Shown piece after piece: positions 10,729 through 21,399 of a stretch of 64,000 bases of DNA. The stretch is from Bubalus kerabau (taxonomy: Eukaryota; Chordata; Mammalia; Artiodactyla; Bovidae): positions 153,703,697 through 153,767,696 of the forward strand of contig NC_073627.1 of assembly GCF_029407905.1 (NCBI RefSeq), read 5' to 3'. A model generated the notes under the pieces. It did no database searches, had not been told where the DNA came from, and saw only the letters and a program-made list of their open reading frames with translations. Made by a program: the position numbers and the translations under genes. How positions within the stretch are numbered: position 1 is the stretch's first letter; every line of letters starts with the position of its first letter.

Positions 10729-12103
10729 TGTTTCCCCATTTTTTTTCCCATGAAGTGATGGGACTGGATGCCATGATCTTCGTTTTCTGAATGTTGAGCT
10801 TTAAGCCAACTTTTTCACTCTCCACTTTCACTTTCATCAAGAGGCTTTTGAGTTCCTCTTCACTTTCTGCCATAAGGGTGGTGTCATCTGCATATCTGAG
10901 GTTATTGATATTTCTTCCTGCAATCTTGACTCCAGCTTGTGCTTCTTCCAGTCCAGCATTTCTCATGATGTACTCTGCATAGAAGTTAAATAAACAGGAT
11001 GACAATATACAGCCTTGACGAACTCCTTTTCCTATTTGGAACCAGTCTGTTGTTCCATGTCCAGTTCTAACTGTTGCTTCCTGACCTGCACACAAATTTC
11101 TCAAGAGGCAGATCAGGTGGTCTGCTATTCCCATCTCTTTCAGAATTTTCCACAGTTTATTGTCATCCACAGAGCCAAAGGCTTTGGCATAGTCAGTAAA
11201 GTAGAAATAGATGTTTTTCTGAAACTCTCTTGCTTTTTCCACGATCCAGCAGATGTTGGCAATTTGATCTCTGGTTCCTCTGCCTTTTCTAAAACCAGCT
11301 TGAACATCTGGAAGTTCAGGGTTCACATATTGCTGAACCCTGGCTTGGAGAATTTTGAGCATTACTTTACTAGCGTGTGAGATGAGTGCAATTGTGCGGT
11401 AGTTTGAGCATTCTTTGGCATTGCCTTTCTTTGGGATTGGAATGAAAACTGACCTTTTCCAGTCCTGTGGCCACTGCTGAGTTTTCCAAATTTGCTGGCA
11501 TATTGAGTGCAGCACTTTGACAGCATCATCTTTCAGGATTTGGAATAGCTCAACTGGAATTCCATCACCTTCACTAGCTTTGTTCGTAGTGATGCTTTCT
11601 AAGGCCCACTTGACTTCACATTCCAGGATGTCTGGCTCTAAGTCAGTGATCACACCATCATGATTATCTGGGTCTTGAAGATCTTTTTTGTACAGTTCTT
11701 CTGTGTATTCTTGCCACCTCTTCTTAATATCTTCTGCTTCTGTTAGGTCCATACCATTTCTGTCCTTTATCAAGCCCATCTTTGCATGAAATGTTCCTTT
11801 GGTATCTCTGATTTTCTTGAAGAGATCCCTAGTCTTTCCCATTCTGTTGTTTTCCTCTCTTTCTTTGCATTGATTGCTGAGGAAGGCTTTCTTATCTCTT
11901 CTTGCTACTCTTTGGAACTCTGCATTCAGATGCTTATATCTTTCCTTTTCTCCTTTGCTTTTCGCTTCTCTTCTTTTCACAGCTATTTGTAAGGCCTCCC
12001 CAGACAGCCATTTTGCTTTTTTGCATTTCTTTTCCATGGGGATGGTATTGATCCCTGTCTCCTGTACAATGTCACGAACCTCAGTCCATAGTTCATCAGG
12101 CAT
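10673..12103 (-). pseudogene. BovB reverse transcriptase, main part
   Basis: A 476-codon frame starts at MPDELWTEV, just past the frameshift, and overlaps the endonuclease frame by about 120 bases. It carries the finger and palm motifs: WKRSVFIPIPKKGN, GFRKGRGTRDQIANICW, the first catalytic aspartate at 304 in FTDYAKAF, QGCILSSCLFN (where most copies have SPCLFN), and YADD at 404-407. Palm motif A is followed by GSVD where most copies have CVD. The normal frame is lost after TSW because a run of eight A (plus-strand T at 10739-10746) has one base too many. About 24 unrelated residues follow before the stop. Confidence 0.93.
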
Positions 12104-12999
12104 TCTATATCTATCAGATCTAGGCCCTTAAATCTATTTCTCACTTCCACTGTATAATCATAAGGGATTTGATTTAGGTCATACCTGAATGGTCTAGTGG
12201 TTTTCCCTACTTTCTTCAATTTAAGTCTGAATTTGGCAATAAGGAGTTCATGGTCTGAGCCACAGTCAGCTTCTGGGCTTGCTTTTGCTGACTGTATAGA
12301 GCTTCTCCATCTTTGGCTGCAAAGAATATAATCAATCTGATTTTGGTGTTGACCATCTGGTGATGTCCATGTATAGAGTCTTCTCTTGTGTTGTTGGAAG
12401 AGGGTGTTTGTTATGACCAGTGCATTTTCTTGGCAAAACTCTATTAGTCTTTGCCCTGCTTCATTCCGTATTCCAAGGCCAAATTTGCCTGTTACTCCAG
12501 GTGTTTCTTGACTTCCTACTTTTGCATTCCAGTCCCCTATAATGAAAAGGACATCTTTTTTGGGTGTTAGTTCTAAAAGGTCTTGGAGGTCTTCATAGAA
12601 CCGTTCAACTTCAGCTTCTTCAGCATTACTGATTGGGGCATAGACTTGGATTACTGTGATATTGAATGGTTTGTCTTGAAAACGAACAGAGATCATTCTG
12701 TCATTTTTGAGATTGTATCCAAGTACTGCATTTTGGACTCTTTTGTTGACCATGATGGCTACTCCATTTCTTCTGAGGGATTCCTGCCCGCAGTAGTAGA
12801 TATAATGGTCATCTGAGTTAAATTCACCCGTTCCAGTCCATTTGAGTTCACTGATTTCTAGAATGTTGACATTCACTCTTGCCATCTCTTGTTTGACCAC
12901 TTCCAATTTGCCTTGATTCATGGACCTGACATTCCAAGTTCCTATGCAATATTGCTCTTTACAGCATCGGACCTTGCTTCTATCACCAGTCACATCCAC
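11983..12999 (-). pseudogene. BovB APE-like endonuclease domain
   Basis: A 338-codon frame encodes the apurinic-type endonuclease that nicks target DNA for target-primed reverse transcription. Residues typical of the family are visible: N23 in GTWNVRS, E51 in SELKWTG, D156 and N158 in IGDWNAKVG, TW at 210-211, D223 in IDYIL, and SDH at 248-250. So the active site looks complete. The natural upstream start (ATG GAG CCA AAG, plus-strand 13026-13028) is out of frame: one base is missing compared with the copy at 23909. The frame ends with a shift after DLIDI, near 12110, caused by two extra bases relative to other copies. The downstream reverse transcriptase follows in another frame. Confidence 0.93.
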
Positions 13000-13252
13000 A
13001 GCTGGGTATTCTTTTTCTTTGGCTCCATCCCTTCAATATTTCTGGAGTTATTTCTCCACTGATCTCCAGTAGCATATTGGGCACCTACTGACCTGGGGAG
13101 TTTCTCTTTCAGTATCCTATCATTTTGCCTTTTCATACGTTCATGGGGTTCTCAAGTCAAGAATACTGAAGTGGTTTGCCATTCCCTTCTCCAGTGGACC
13201 ACATTCTGTCAGATCTCTCCACCATGACCCGCCCTATTCTTATATGTGCATA

Positions 13253-13440
13253 AGAATAATATAATTAAATATAAAAGAGCTTAAATGTGGAATAACAATT
13301 CTAGGTGATGAGGAATCATTGTATCATAGTCAACATTTTCTTTTTCCTTAATGACCCATCAAATATAGCAGGTGTTACAGTCATTGACTTCTAGAGTCAA
13401 GGAAATATGTCATAAAGCCTGTTACGTTAAGATCGAGTTG
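13253..13440. other. Unassigned DNA
   Basis: Short AT-rich stretch with no recognised repeat. With 9812-10098 it makes up the part of the 8861-13440 interval that is neither BovB nor recognisable L1. Confidence 0.4.
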
Positions 13441-13608
13441 AGCAAATCTTTCCCTTCTGGATTTTTGACTTGTTATTATTCAGTCAATTACTGAGAGCTA
13501 CATACTCAAGTCTCCCACTGTGATTTGGTTTTTGTAGTTCTGTCAGGTTTTGCTTTACATGTTTTGAGGCTAAATTGTCCAGGTGATTTCAATATTTTGT
13601 CATTTTAT
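13441..13608 (-). repeat. Ancient L1M, second piece
   Basis: Antisense L1 ORF2 reads on the plus strand as gtcaattactgagag, then gttctgtcaggttttgc and tgttttgaggcta. This falls directly 5' (in L1 terms) of the piece at 8310-8860, consistent with one element opened by later insertions. Confidence 0.65.
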
Positions 13609-14891
13609 CAGTTCAGTTCAGTCGCTCAGTCATGTCTGACTCTTTGTGACCCCATGGACTACAGCACACTAGGCTTCCTTGTCTTTCACCAACTCCTGGA
13701 GCTTGCTCAAACTCATGTCCATCAAGTTAGTGATGTCATCCAATCATCTTATTCTCTGTTGAACCCTTCTCTTCCTGCCTTCATTCTTTGCCTGCATCAG
13801 GGTCTTTTCCAATGAGTCAACTCTTCACATTAGATGGTCAAAGTATTGGACCTTCAGCATCAGTCCTTCCAATGAATATTCAGGACTGATTTCCTTTAGG
13901 ATTGACTGGTTTGATCTCCTTGGTGTCCATGGGACTCTCAAGAGTCTTCTCTAACACCACAGTTCAAAAGCATCAATTTTCAGCACTCAGCTTTCTTTAT
14001 AGTCCAACTCTCACATCCATACATGACTACATGAAAAACCATAGCTTTGACTAGACTGATCTTTGTCTGCTTTGTAATACGTTATTTAGGTTGGTCATAG
14101 CTTTTCTTTCAAGGAACAAGTGTCTTTTAATTTTATGGCTTCAGTCACCATCTGCAGTGATTTTGGAGCCCAAGAAAATAAAGTCTCTCACTGTTTCCAT
14201 TGTTTCCCCATGTATTTGCCATGAAGTGATGGGACCAGATGCCATGATCTTAGTTTTCTGAATGTTGAGTTTTAAGCCAACTTTTTCACTCGCCTCTTTC
14301 ACTTTCATCAAGAGTCTCTTTATTAGTTCCTCTTTGCTTTCTGCTATAAGGGTGGTGTCATCTGCATATCTGAGGTTATTGATATTTCTCCCTGCAATCT
14401 TGATTCCAGCTTGTGCTTCTTCCAGTCCAGCGTTTCTCATGATGTACTCTGCATATAAGTTAATAAGCAGGGTGAAAATATACAGATATGACATACTCCT
14501 TTCCCAATTTGGATCCAGTCCATTGTTCCATGTCCAGTTCTAACTGTTGCTTCTTGATCTGCATACAGATTTCTCAGGAGGCAGGTCAGCTGGTCTGGTG
14601 TCCCCATCTCTTGAAGAAATTTTCACAGTTTGTTGTGATCTACACAGTCAAATGCTTTAATATAGTCAATGAAGCAGATATAGATGTTTTTCTGGAATTC
14701 CCTAGACTTTTCTGAGATCCAACGAATGTTGGCAATTTGATCTCTGGTTCCTCTGCATTTTCTAAATCCAGCTTGAATATCTGTAAGTTCATGGTTCACA
14801 TGCTGTTGAGGCCTAGCTTGGAGAATTTTCAGCATTGCTTTGCTAGTGTGTGAAATGAGTGTAATTGTATGGTACTTTGAACGTTCTTAGG
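13609..14891 (-). repeat. BovB LINE, 5'-truncated, inside L1M
   Basis: The (ACTGAA)n tail is at the left and the element reaches into the reverse transcriptase. The flanks are L1M on both sides. CATTTTAT at 13601-13608 and CATCTTAT at 14892-14899 form a likely 8-bp duplication with one change. A minus-strand frame at 14141-14494 keeps NLRYADDTTLIAESKEEL, and 14623-14835 keeps GFRKCRGTRDQIANIRW and FIDYIKAFDCVDH. Frames are broken between them. Confidence 0.93.
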
Positions 14892-15700
14892 CATCTTATT
14901 ATCTCTAATAGTGCTTAATTCATCAAAGCTTATTTTTCCTGGTATTTGTATAAGCTGTGCCAACTTAATTTTGTTTAGCACTAGAAGGTACTTTTTTTTT
15001 CATCTGTTATTTCAATCCTTCTGTCCTTCTGTATTCTTATGTTTGCAATGTCTTTCTATTTTTCCACCTCTTCCTTGTTATTTTTCATTTTTTTCTTACC
15101 ATATTTGTAGTGATCAAGAGCTTTTTCATTCCATTTTCTCCTTCTATTGGTTGTAAAGTTATATGCTCATTTTCTATTCTTTTAATGGCCGAGCAGTTAC
15201 TTTAAAAAACACAAAATGCATTACTAACTCACCTAGGTCTAATATCAGTTTTCACTTATGCTCTGATTCTGGCTAACCCAAGACCTTAGAACAGAACACC
15301 ATATACCCCATTCATTCTTATGTGCTGCTTTATTTTTACACACTTGCAGGAATTTTTCACCATGTAAGAGATTACAAACAATGCCTTATGAAGTCAGTGT
15401 TTTTTTTAGATTTCAACACATTTGCCATTTTCATTGCTCTTCACTCTTTCCTGCATCTTTGACTTTCCATCTGGCATTGTTTTCTCTCACCTAAAAAATC
15501 ACTATAGAGAAAATTACAGCAGATCTCTTGGCTGCCACCTCTATCAGTCTGAAATTTTATAAGGGTCTTATTCACCCTTATTCTGGAAAGATCTTTTCAC
15601 CAGGATAGGATTACATGTTGTCAGTTATGTTCTCTCATCCCATCAAAGCAATCATTCCAATACATTCTGCTTCCATTGTTCCTACTAAAATGTCAGCTGT
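14892..15700 (-). repeat. Ancient L1M, third piece
   Basis: Antisense L1 resumes with tataagctgtgccaac, tatttcaatccttctgt and, further on, catctttgactttccatctggcat, cagcagatctcttgg and tggaaagatcttttcacc. These continue in the order expected from the two pieces to the left. The identity of the far part (15360-15700) rests on scattered phrases. Confidence 0.6.
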
Positions 15701-16104
15701 CAGAATATCTGGTCCCCCCAGCCTCTGGCAGTACGAAAGAGAAGAAAACTCAGCTGTCAGCGCTCTTTGGGGACTAATTCAGCTGAAGAAACGACCTGGC
15801 CTAAGGTCATCTCTCTTTCCAGGGGCAGGCCACAATCACTGACTGATCGATGCAGGGGAATAAAGATGAAGCCTACTCACTCCAGCTCAGGCAAATTTGA
15901 AGAGTCATCCCAGTTCCAGAAGGACTCATAGGACTTCATCACACTATCACTGGAACTGCATGGCAGATCAATTTCTCCTTCTGCCCAATCCTGTATCCTT
16001 AACTCTTCTTAGGGGTTGTTCTCAAGGGTTTTCCCTAATAAAACTCCTACACGCTATTCTCCTTCTCAAAGTCTGTTTACCAGGGACCCCAATTTATAAC
16101 AAGA
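15701..16104 (+). repeat. ERVL-type LTR (class III), old
   Basis: A promoter and polyadenylation-bearing repeat of about 400 bp starts at TGTCAG. It has ctaataaaactcct (AATAAA near 16038) and ends near aatttataaca, followed at once by a leucine-tRNA-like primer-binding site. That arrangement is typical of ERVL LTRs. I cannot name the subfamily. It seems to interrupt the L1M on its left. Confidence 0.5.
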
Positions 16105-16119
16105 GGTATCAAAAGTAGG
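16105..16119 (+). other. Probable primer-binding site for tRNA-Leu
   Basis: ggtatcaaaagtagg lies directly after the LTR and resembles the TGGTGTCAGAAGTGGG-type site of ERVL elements, with three or four changes. Confidence 0.4.
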
Positions 16120-16425
16120 CTTAAAAAGTGGTCATTGGAATGGAATTTCCTACTGGAAAACCCATCTTCCTGACAATGAGGATCCCACTGCTGGAGATAG
16201 ATGGGGCACAGACAGCCCAGCATAAGGAAGTGATGCAGTTATTAAAGTTTCCATTGGCAGTGGACTGGAAGAAGGTAGCACATTAATGGAGGTCATATAT
16301 CAGGGTTTGAGAAAATGGGGGAAAACAGTAACTAAAAGGAAAATGGTATTGGGTTGATTGGCCTTTGGAAAAGATAATAAAAAGTGAAGATCAATCAATT
16401 AGTGACTAAAGGCTGAACGTTAAAA
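16120..16425 (+). repeat. ERVL-type internal 5' fragment
   Basis: Sequence after the primer site has no open frame. It contains phrases such as gtgatgcagttattaaag and gcacattaatggaggtcat, which I associate with ERVL 5' internal DNA. It stops at the next BovB. Old, defective remnant. Confidence 0.35.
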
Positions 16426-16428
16426 CTT

Positions 16429-16728
16429 AAATCAATCCTTAATATTCATTGGAAGGACTGATGCTGAAGCTGAAATTCCAATACTTTGGCCACCTGATGC
16501 AAAGAGCTGACTCATTGGAAAAGACCCTGATGCTGAGAAAGATTGAAGGCGGGAGGAGAAGGGGATGACAGAGGATGAGATGGTTGGATAGCATCACCAA
16601 CTCAATGGACATGAGTTTGAGTAGCCTCCAGGAGTTGGTGACGGACAGGGAAGCCTGGAGTGCTGTGGTCCATGGGGTCACAAAGAGTCGGACACAACTG
16701 AGTGACTGAACTGAACTGAACTGAACTG
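16429..16728 (+). repeat. BovB LINE 3' end fragment
   Basis: A 300-bp copy of the last part of BovB (attggaaggactgatgc to gactgaactgaactgaa). AAACTT at 16423-16428 and 16729-16734 may be a short target duplication. It is 5'-truncated within the C-terminal coding region. Confidence 0.92.
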
Positions 16729-16740
16729 AAACTTTTAACT

Positions 16741-19694
16741 TATATATAAACTTTTATATATGAAGAGGTTCTTATCTCTTGCAGTGCAAGAGCTGAGAAA
16801 GTTGAGAATCAGGACCAGGGCTCCATGTAAGGATAAACTCTCAACCAAGGCAGAACAAAGACAAGGTCAGGCCATACCTGGGAAAAATGGGGCACTGACA
16901 TATAGGATGGAGACATCTGAGTGAATGCTTCCCCAACTTGTAAATCTCCAGACTTCCCCAACCTCTGAACCTGCCTAAGTGGCCACCAGGTGAAGGCTAG
17001 CATTTGCTGGTATTAAATGATTCCAGTTCTTCTCCTTCACATAACCCACATGCCTCTCTCAGGACCTTCACCTACCTCCCCTCCTGGTTTCCAGGCCAGT
17101 AACTCAGGTTAAGTCACGTCACAAACCAGCCTGGCATTGCTGGGCCTGAAAGCGAGGAAGGCAACTGTATCTCAGGAAGCTGCCGAACCTAGTTGGTAGG
17201 TACCAGTAAGTGCTGAGGAGTCCATGGCAGATCCGAGGGCGCTTTCAAGGGAGCCAGAATGAAAGGCTGAATAAGGGAAGCTATTTGAATTATTTAGTGT
17301 ATCAGTTATTTCCTCCAATAAATCTCTTACACATCTAAACTCCTCTGGGAAACCACTTAGAAGACCAAACTGACACAGAATTGCATTGAAGCTTAACTTC
17401 ATCCTCTGAGTCCTTCCCTTCCCTTCCAAGGTGTTGCTCCCATGAGCATTCCTAACACATCTCTCACATGCCACTCTCACCTCAGAGTCTACTTCATGGG
17501 GGACTAGTCTATGACAGTTGCCTCTCAAAAGGTCTTCATTTCTATATTGTTTGGTCCTTCTTTCCCATTTTTCTTAAGCTCTCACAGGCTACTTTTCATT
17601 TTCTTCTGTTGTATTATTATCTCTTCTTTGACATCTATTTTCCTAAGCTCTTATTTTGATGAGATTACGTTCTCTTTCACTTGCTCAAGTGAGAACTATT
17701 TATTGTCATTTTTCATTTGCATCCATGAAGATGGATATTCCTTATCTGTCTTTACTGGTTGTTACTGTCCTCTTTTTGGAGGAGAATTATACATGCTAAT
17801 AAGGACAGTTCTCTCTAGATTAGCTATTTGCTAAAAATTGTGGGAGGAAAGGATGAATCTGGGGGAGAGCAGTAGCTTTAACTCAAGTATATCTTTGGGG
17901 ATATACTTTCTATGACTCAGTGTCCTCTGAGTAGAAATGAGATCTGTTCACCAATTTCAATGGCCCATTCCATTCCAAGCAGGCCTGTGATTTACAGCAA
18001 TTCCCAATGTTACTGGGTACTTGGGATATTAAAGCAAATAATACTAAGCTACTGCCATAAGGACTCCTTCTGTAACCCCTTGTGCTTTTCAGAATGGGCA
18101 TCTTTATGGTTTCTTTGCAGCCCTGGTTTACATTCAATGCTAGGTGTGGACACCTCAGACTAGGACCTTCAGTTGGACCCCTTAGGGTGGTGTCACCCTT
18201 TAATGGAAAACTGTAGGCTAGAAAATATCTATGTGTTTTGGAGGGGTGGAATGCATATGTTTTTTGGTGTCATGTCTCACTTTGTTCCAAATGTTTTTGT
18301 ATTTGGCAGCTATCCTTTGTTTAGCATGTATTTTCAATGAAAATGGTATTTTCTTTTCTATTGCTCATTCATTTTGTTGTTTTAAGTTGGCCTCTGGGGA
18401 GGGAAGTAAACTTGGACCAGAATCCTGAAATAAATATTAACAAGCTATTTGCATTTTATTCTATCAAAAAATCCAATTTACTTTACATTTTAAGAACACA
18501 GTTGTAGACTTGTAATATCTTAATTACTAAGTGATCCCTGGTAAATTAGCAACACAAATTATGAGACCCAGAATCAAAGGAAAGGTATATGAATCATGGA
18601 TAGAAATGCTAACAAAAGAGCATCATACTTTTAATCACACATTAGAAATTTAGATTTGGAAAACAAAACAAAACAAAAATCAGTTTGGGATTGCCTCAGA
18701 GAAACAAAACTGGTTAAAAACAAAAACAGGCATGGCTGTGTTCACAGTGTTCTACACTGCTTATAAAACTACCGTCAAGAAGTGGTGATGATGTAGTCCT
18801 GGAGGAAAACAAGCCACTGCAATGGTGAGTAGCCTCCCCCCACATGTGAAGTCATCCACATTGCGTGGCAGGATGAACATCTGCCCATTAAACCCTGCCG
18901 CTGGCTGCAGTAAGCCACAAAAAACATTCTTTGTTTCTATGTGACCCTTGCTCTCATTTTGCTAGATGAAGATTGGTTCATAGGATGAGGCTTTTCTGAA
19001 GTAACTTCACTGAGGACATTTAATGTCATTTCTTTACAAGCATGCTAATACAATCCAATGTCTCTTTGTCTCAAAAGTGTTGCTAATCCAGCATGATTCA
19101 TAGCAGATGATGGGGGAGGAGGTGTGGGTGGGGGGAGAGAAATCAGGCACACTTTTCCGTGCTGTTTCCACGCTGTCTTCCTTTTCATCTTATCAAGCAT
19201 CTAAATGCCAGCTTGGGATCAGCCTCCACATGCCCCAAGATTTTCTGCACTTTGACTATCAAAATGACCACTTATAATGGAAGAAAAATGACAGTGACTC
19301 AGACCAGACTCAATGCTGGTTTAAATTTAAAAGCAGTTATTCTGGCTAAAAAGAAGAGAGAAGCAGTTTATATTTCAGAAACACAAACTACAAATTTTTT
19401 AAAAACTACAATTGCATTTTATGAAAGATAATTAATTCCACTATATCTTTCATGCCTTTAGCAAAATGTGTAAAAAGAATTGAAGTTAAAGTGGGAATAA
19501 TCTTACCCATCTCACAATTTTAAAGCAATCACGACTTAATACAATGCAAATGAGAGAACAATTTTCAGTTCTTCTGAGGAATTAGAAAAGGTTTCCGAGT
19601 AAACTAAAGGGAGAACATGTTCCAATGACAAAACTCACAGCTGCATAGATGACGTGGTCTTTCCTCACTTGATTGCTGATTTCACTTTATGTAG
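16741..19694. other. Unassigned, lowest repeat density of the left half
   Basis: About 3 kb without recognisable genes. An open frame of 118 codons on the minus strand (17172-17528) has no motif I know and no supporting context. An (AAAAC)n run lies at 18659-18680. A G-rich patch near 19108-19137 (several GGG runs) could form a quadruplex. Confidence 0.45.
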
Positions 19695-20070
19695 TTGGCC
19701 TAATAGTGGCCCCAAAGACACCAAGTCCTAATCCATAGAAACTGTAAATGATATTTTATAAAGAAAAAGAGCCTTTGCAGATATGATTAAGTTATGGATG
19801 TTATGTAACAAGATTATCCCAGATTATCTGAGTGGGGTCTAAATGTCATCATGTGTATCCTTTTGAGGAGCACAGGCAAAGGAACGCTGGCAGCATTGAA
19901 ACTGACAGAAACAGTCTCTCCTGCAACTTTCATGTAGAGCGTGGCCCTACTTGACTTCAGCCCAGTGAAACTGAGGTTGAACTCCTGGCCTCCAGAATTA
20001 TGTGAGAATAAATTTCTGTTGTTTTAAGCTATGCTTGTGCTAATTCGTTATTGTGGTAATAAGAAACTAA
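19695..20070 (+). repeat. MaLR LTR (MLT1-like)
   Basis: The order of phrases is that of MLT1 LTRs: ggccccaaagacaccaagtcctaat, gcctttgcagatatgatta, ccagattatctgagtggg, ctcctggcctccagaat, gagaataaatttctgttg. A polyadenylation signal AATAAA is near 20008. Solo and old. Confidence 0.75.
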
Positions 20071-20139
20071 TATGCCTTATTTCCATATAAATATTGTATG
20101 GTTTTATTTCATCCTCTGTTATCACTTAATTAAATCATG

Positions 20140-20349
20140 TGAGTGCGTGCTCAGTCGCTCAGTCGTGTCTGACTCTTTGAGATCCCATGGATTGTAGACT
20201 GCCAGGCTCTTCTGTCCATGGAATTTTCCAGGCAACAATACAGGACTGGGCTGCTATTCCCTACTCCAGGGGATCTTCCCCACCCAGGGATGGAACCCAC
20301 ATCTCCTGTGTCTCCAGATTCTTTACCACTGGCACCACCTGGGAAGCCC
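20140..20349 (-). repeat. Bov-tA SINE with 12-bp target duplication
   Basis: Complete minus-strand copy with head gggcttcccaggtggtgcc at the right. AATTAAATCATG occurs at 20128-20139 and exactly again at 20350-20361. Confidence 0.95.
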
Positions 20350-20361
20350 AATTAAATCATG

Positions 20362-20988
20362 GATATCATCTAAAAAAAAAAAAATGAAATTGAAAGCAAA
20401 TACTTTCTAATATTTGACTATTCTATTATTTAAAACTTTGTTTTGGATAAGTGCATGTAAAGACTGGCCTGTAATCATATTGTAACAATGTCAATTGTCT
20501 TTTGCTCCTTTGCCTTCTTTATTGGTCACCTGTTGATTCTTGGTGGTTTTGTAGTTGAATAAATGAAAACACTAAACAGTCCTTTCGCTCTTCAAAATGA
20601 AACATTTAAATCAGTGGCTTATAGAATGATGGAGGATTTAATATCCAAGTTTTCTAAAAATACCTTTGAACGTGAATACTGAGAGCAATGGGAACATGTG
20701 CCAATCATGGGGGCACAAAACCATCACTCTGCTATCACCAGCTCAGATACAATCGTGGTAAAAATGGCATAATAGTCACATGCTGGAAACCAGTGAAGCA
20801 AAACAAAGTAACTCCTGCCCCAGGGTGTTGTGACCTTTCTTTTCAGGATGACTGGTGCTTTGCCTGGAGGTGGAGAAATTGTAAAGGGGAGATGATACAG
20901 AGCCTTCAGGGTAAGAGTTACTTCCTTCCTACAATCAGATGCTAACAAGAAAACAAGAAGAAACTGATTTTACCATCCTCCAATACAG
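20362..20988. other. Unassigned DNA
   Basis: An A tract lies near 20371-20382. No gene or other repeat recognised. Confidence 0.4.
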
Positions 20989-21205
20989 GGGCTTCCCAGG
21001 TGGTGCTAGTGGTAAAGAACCCATCTGCCAATGCAGGAGACAAAAGAAATGCAGGTTCCATCCCTGGGTTGGGAAGATCCCCTGGAGAAGGAAATGGCAA
21101 CCCACTCCAGAATTCTTGCCTGGAGAATCCAGAGGAGCCTGGCAGGCTTCAGTTCATAGGACAGCAAAGGGTCAGAACCTACTGAAGTGACTTAACATGC
21201 AGGCA
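20989..21205 (+). repeat. Bov-tA SINE
   Basis: Head gggcttcccaggtggtgc, B-box-like ggttccatccctgg, body gaagatcccctggagaagg and tail gaagtgacttaacatgca. Target duplication not visible. Confidence 0.92.
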
Positions 21206-21399
21206 AGAGCAAAATAATTCAAAGCAATGAGACTCCCGAGCACTACATAGGTAAGGTATACCTGAAAATAAATTTATGGTTCCTTCTCTTTCCTCTTCCC
21301 AACTTTGCCACAGTTCAGCCAAGAAGTCCGATGCCTGTGGCACCTCTTAGAATTTTCACAAAATGACATTCCAGTCTTGAGGAAATAATTAAACTTTAT

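Larger units (their letters stand above)
10112..13239 (-). repeat. Nearly full-length BovB LINE
   Basis: About 3.13 kb, against roughly 3.2 kb for the family. It runs from the 3' tail at 10112 through reverse transcriptase and endonuclease to a 5' leader ending at gacccgccc. TTATATATGCATA at 10099-10111 recurs with one mismatch at 13240-13252, a 13-bp target duplication that shows a single insertion. Compared with the BovB copies ending at 24133 and 41653, about 20 to 100 bases of leader are missing, so it is slightly 5'-truncated. The coding region is intact except for small indels, described in the next entries. Confidence 0.96.

Noticed and set aside
17172..17528. 118-codon minus-strand frame as a possible small gene
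   Set aside because: No recognised motif, no codon pattern or neighbour to support it, and no splice or promoter signals I can defend.
19108..19137. G-quadruplex as a regulatory element
   Set aside because: Only part of the G runs reach three bases with short loops, and no promoter or gene is near.
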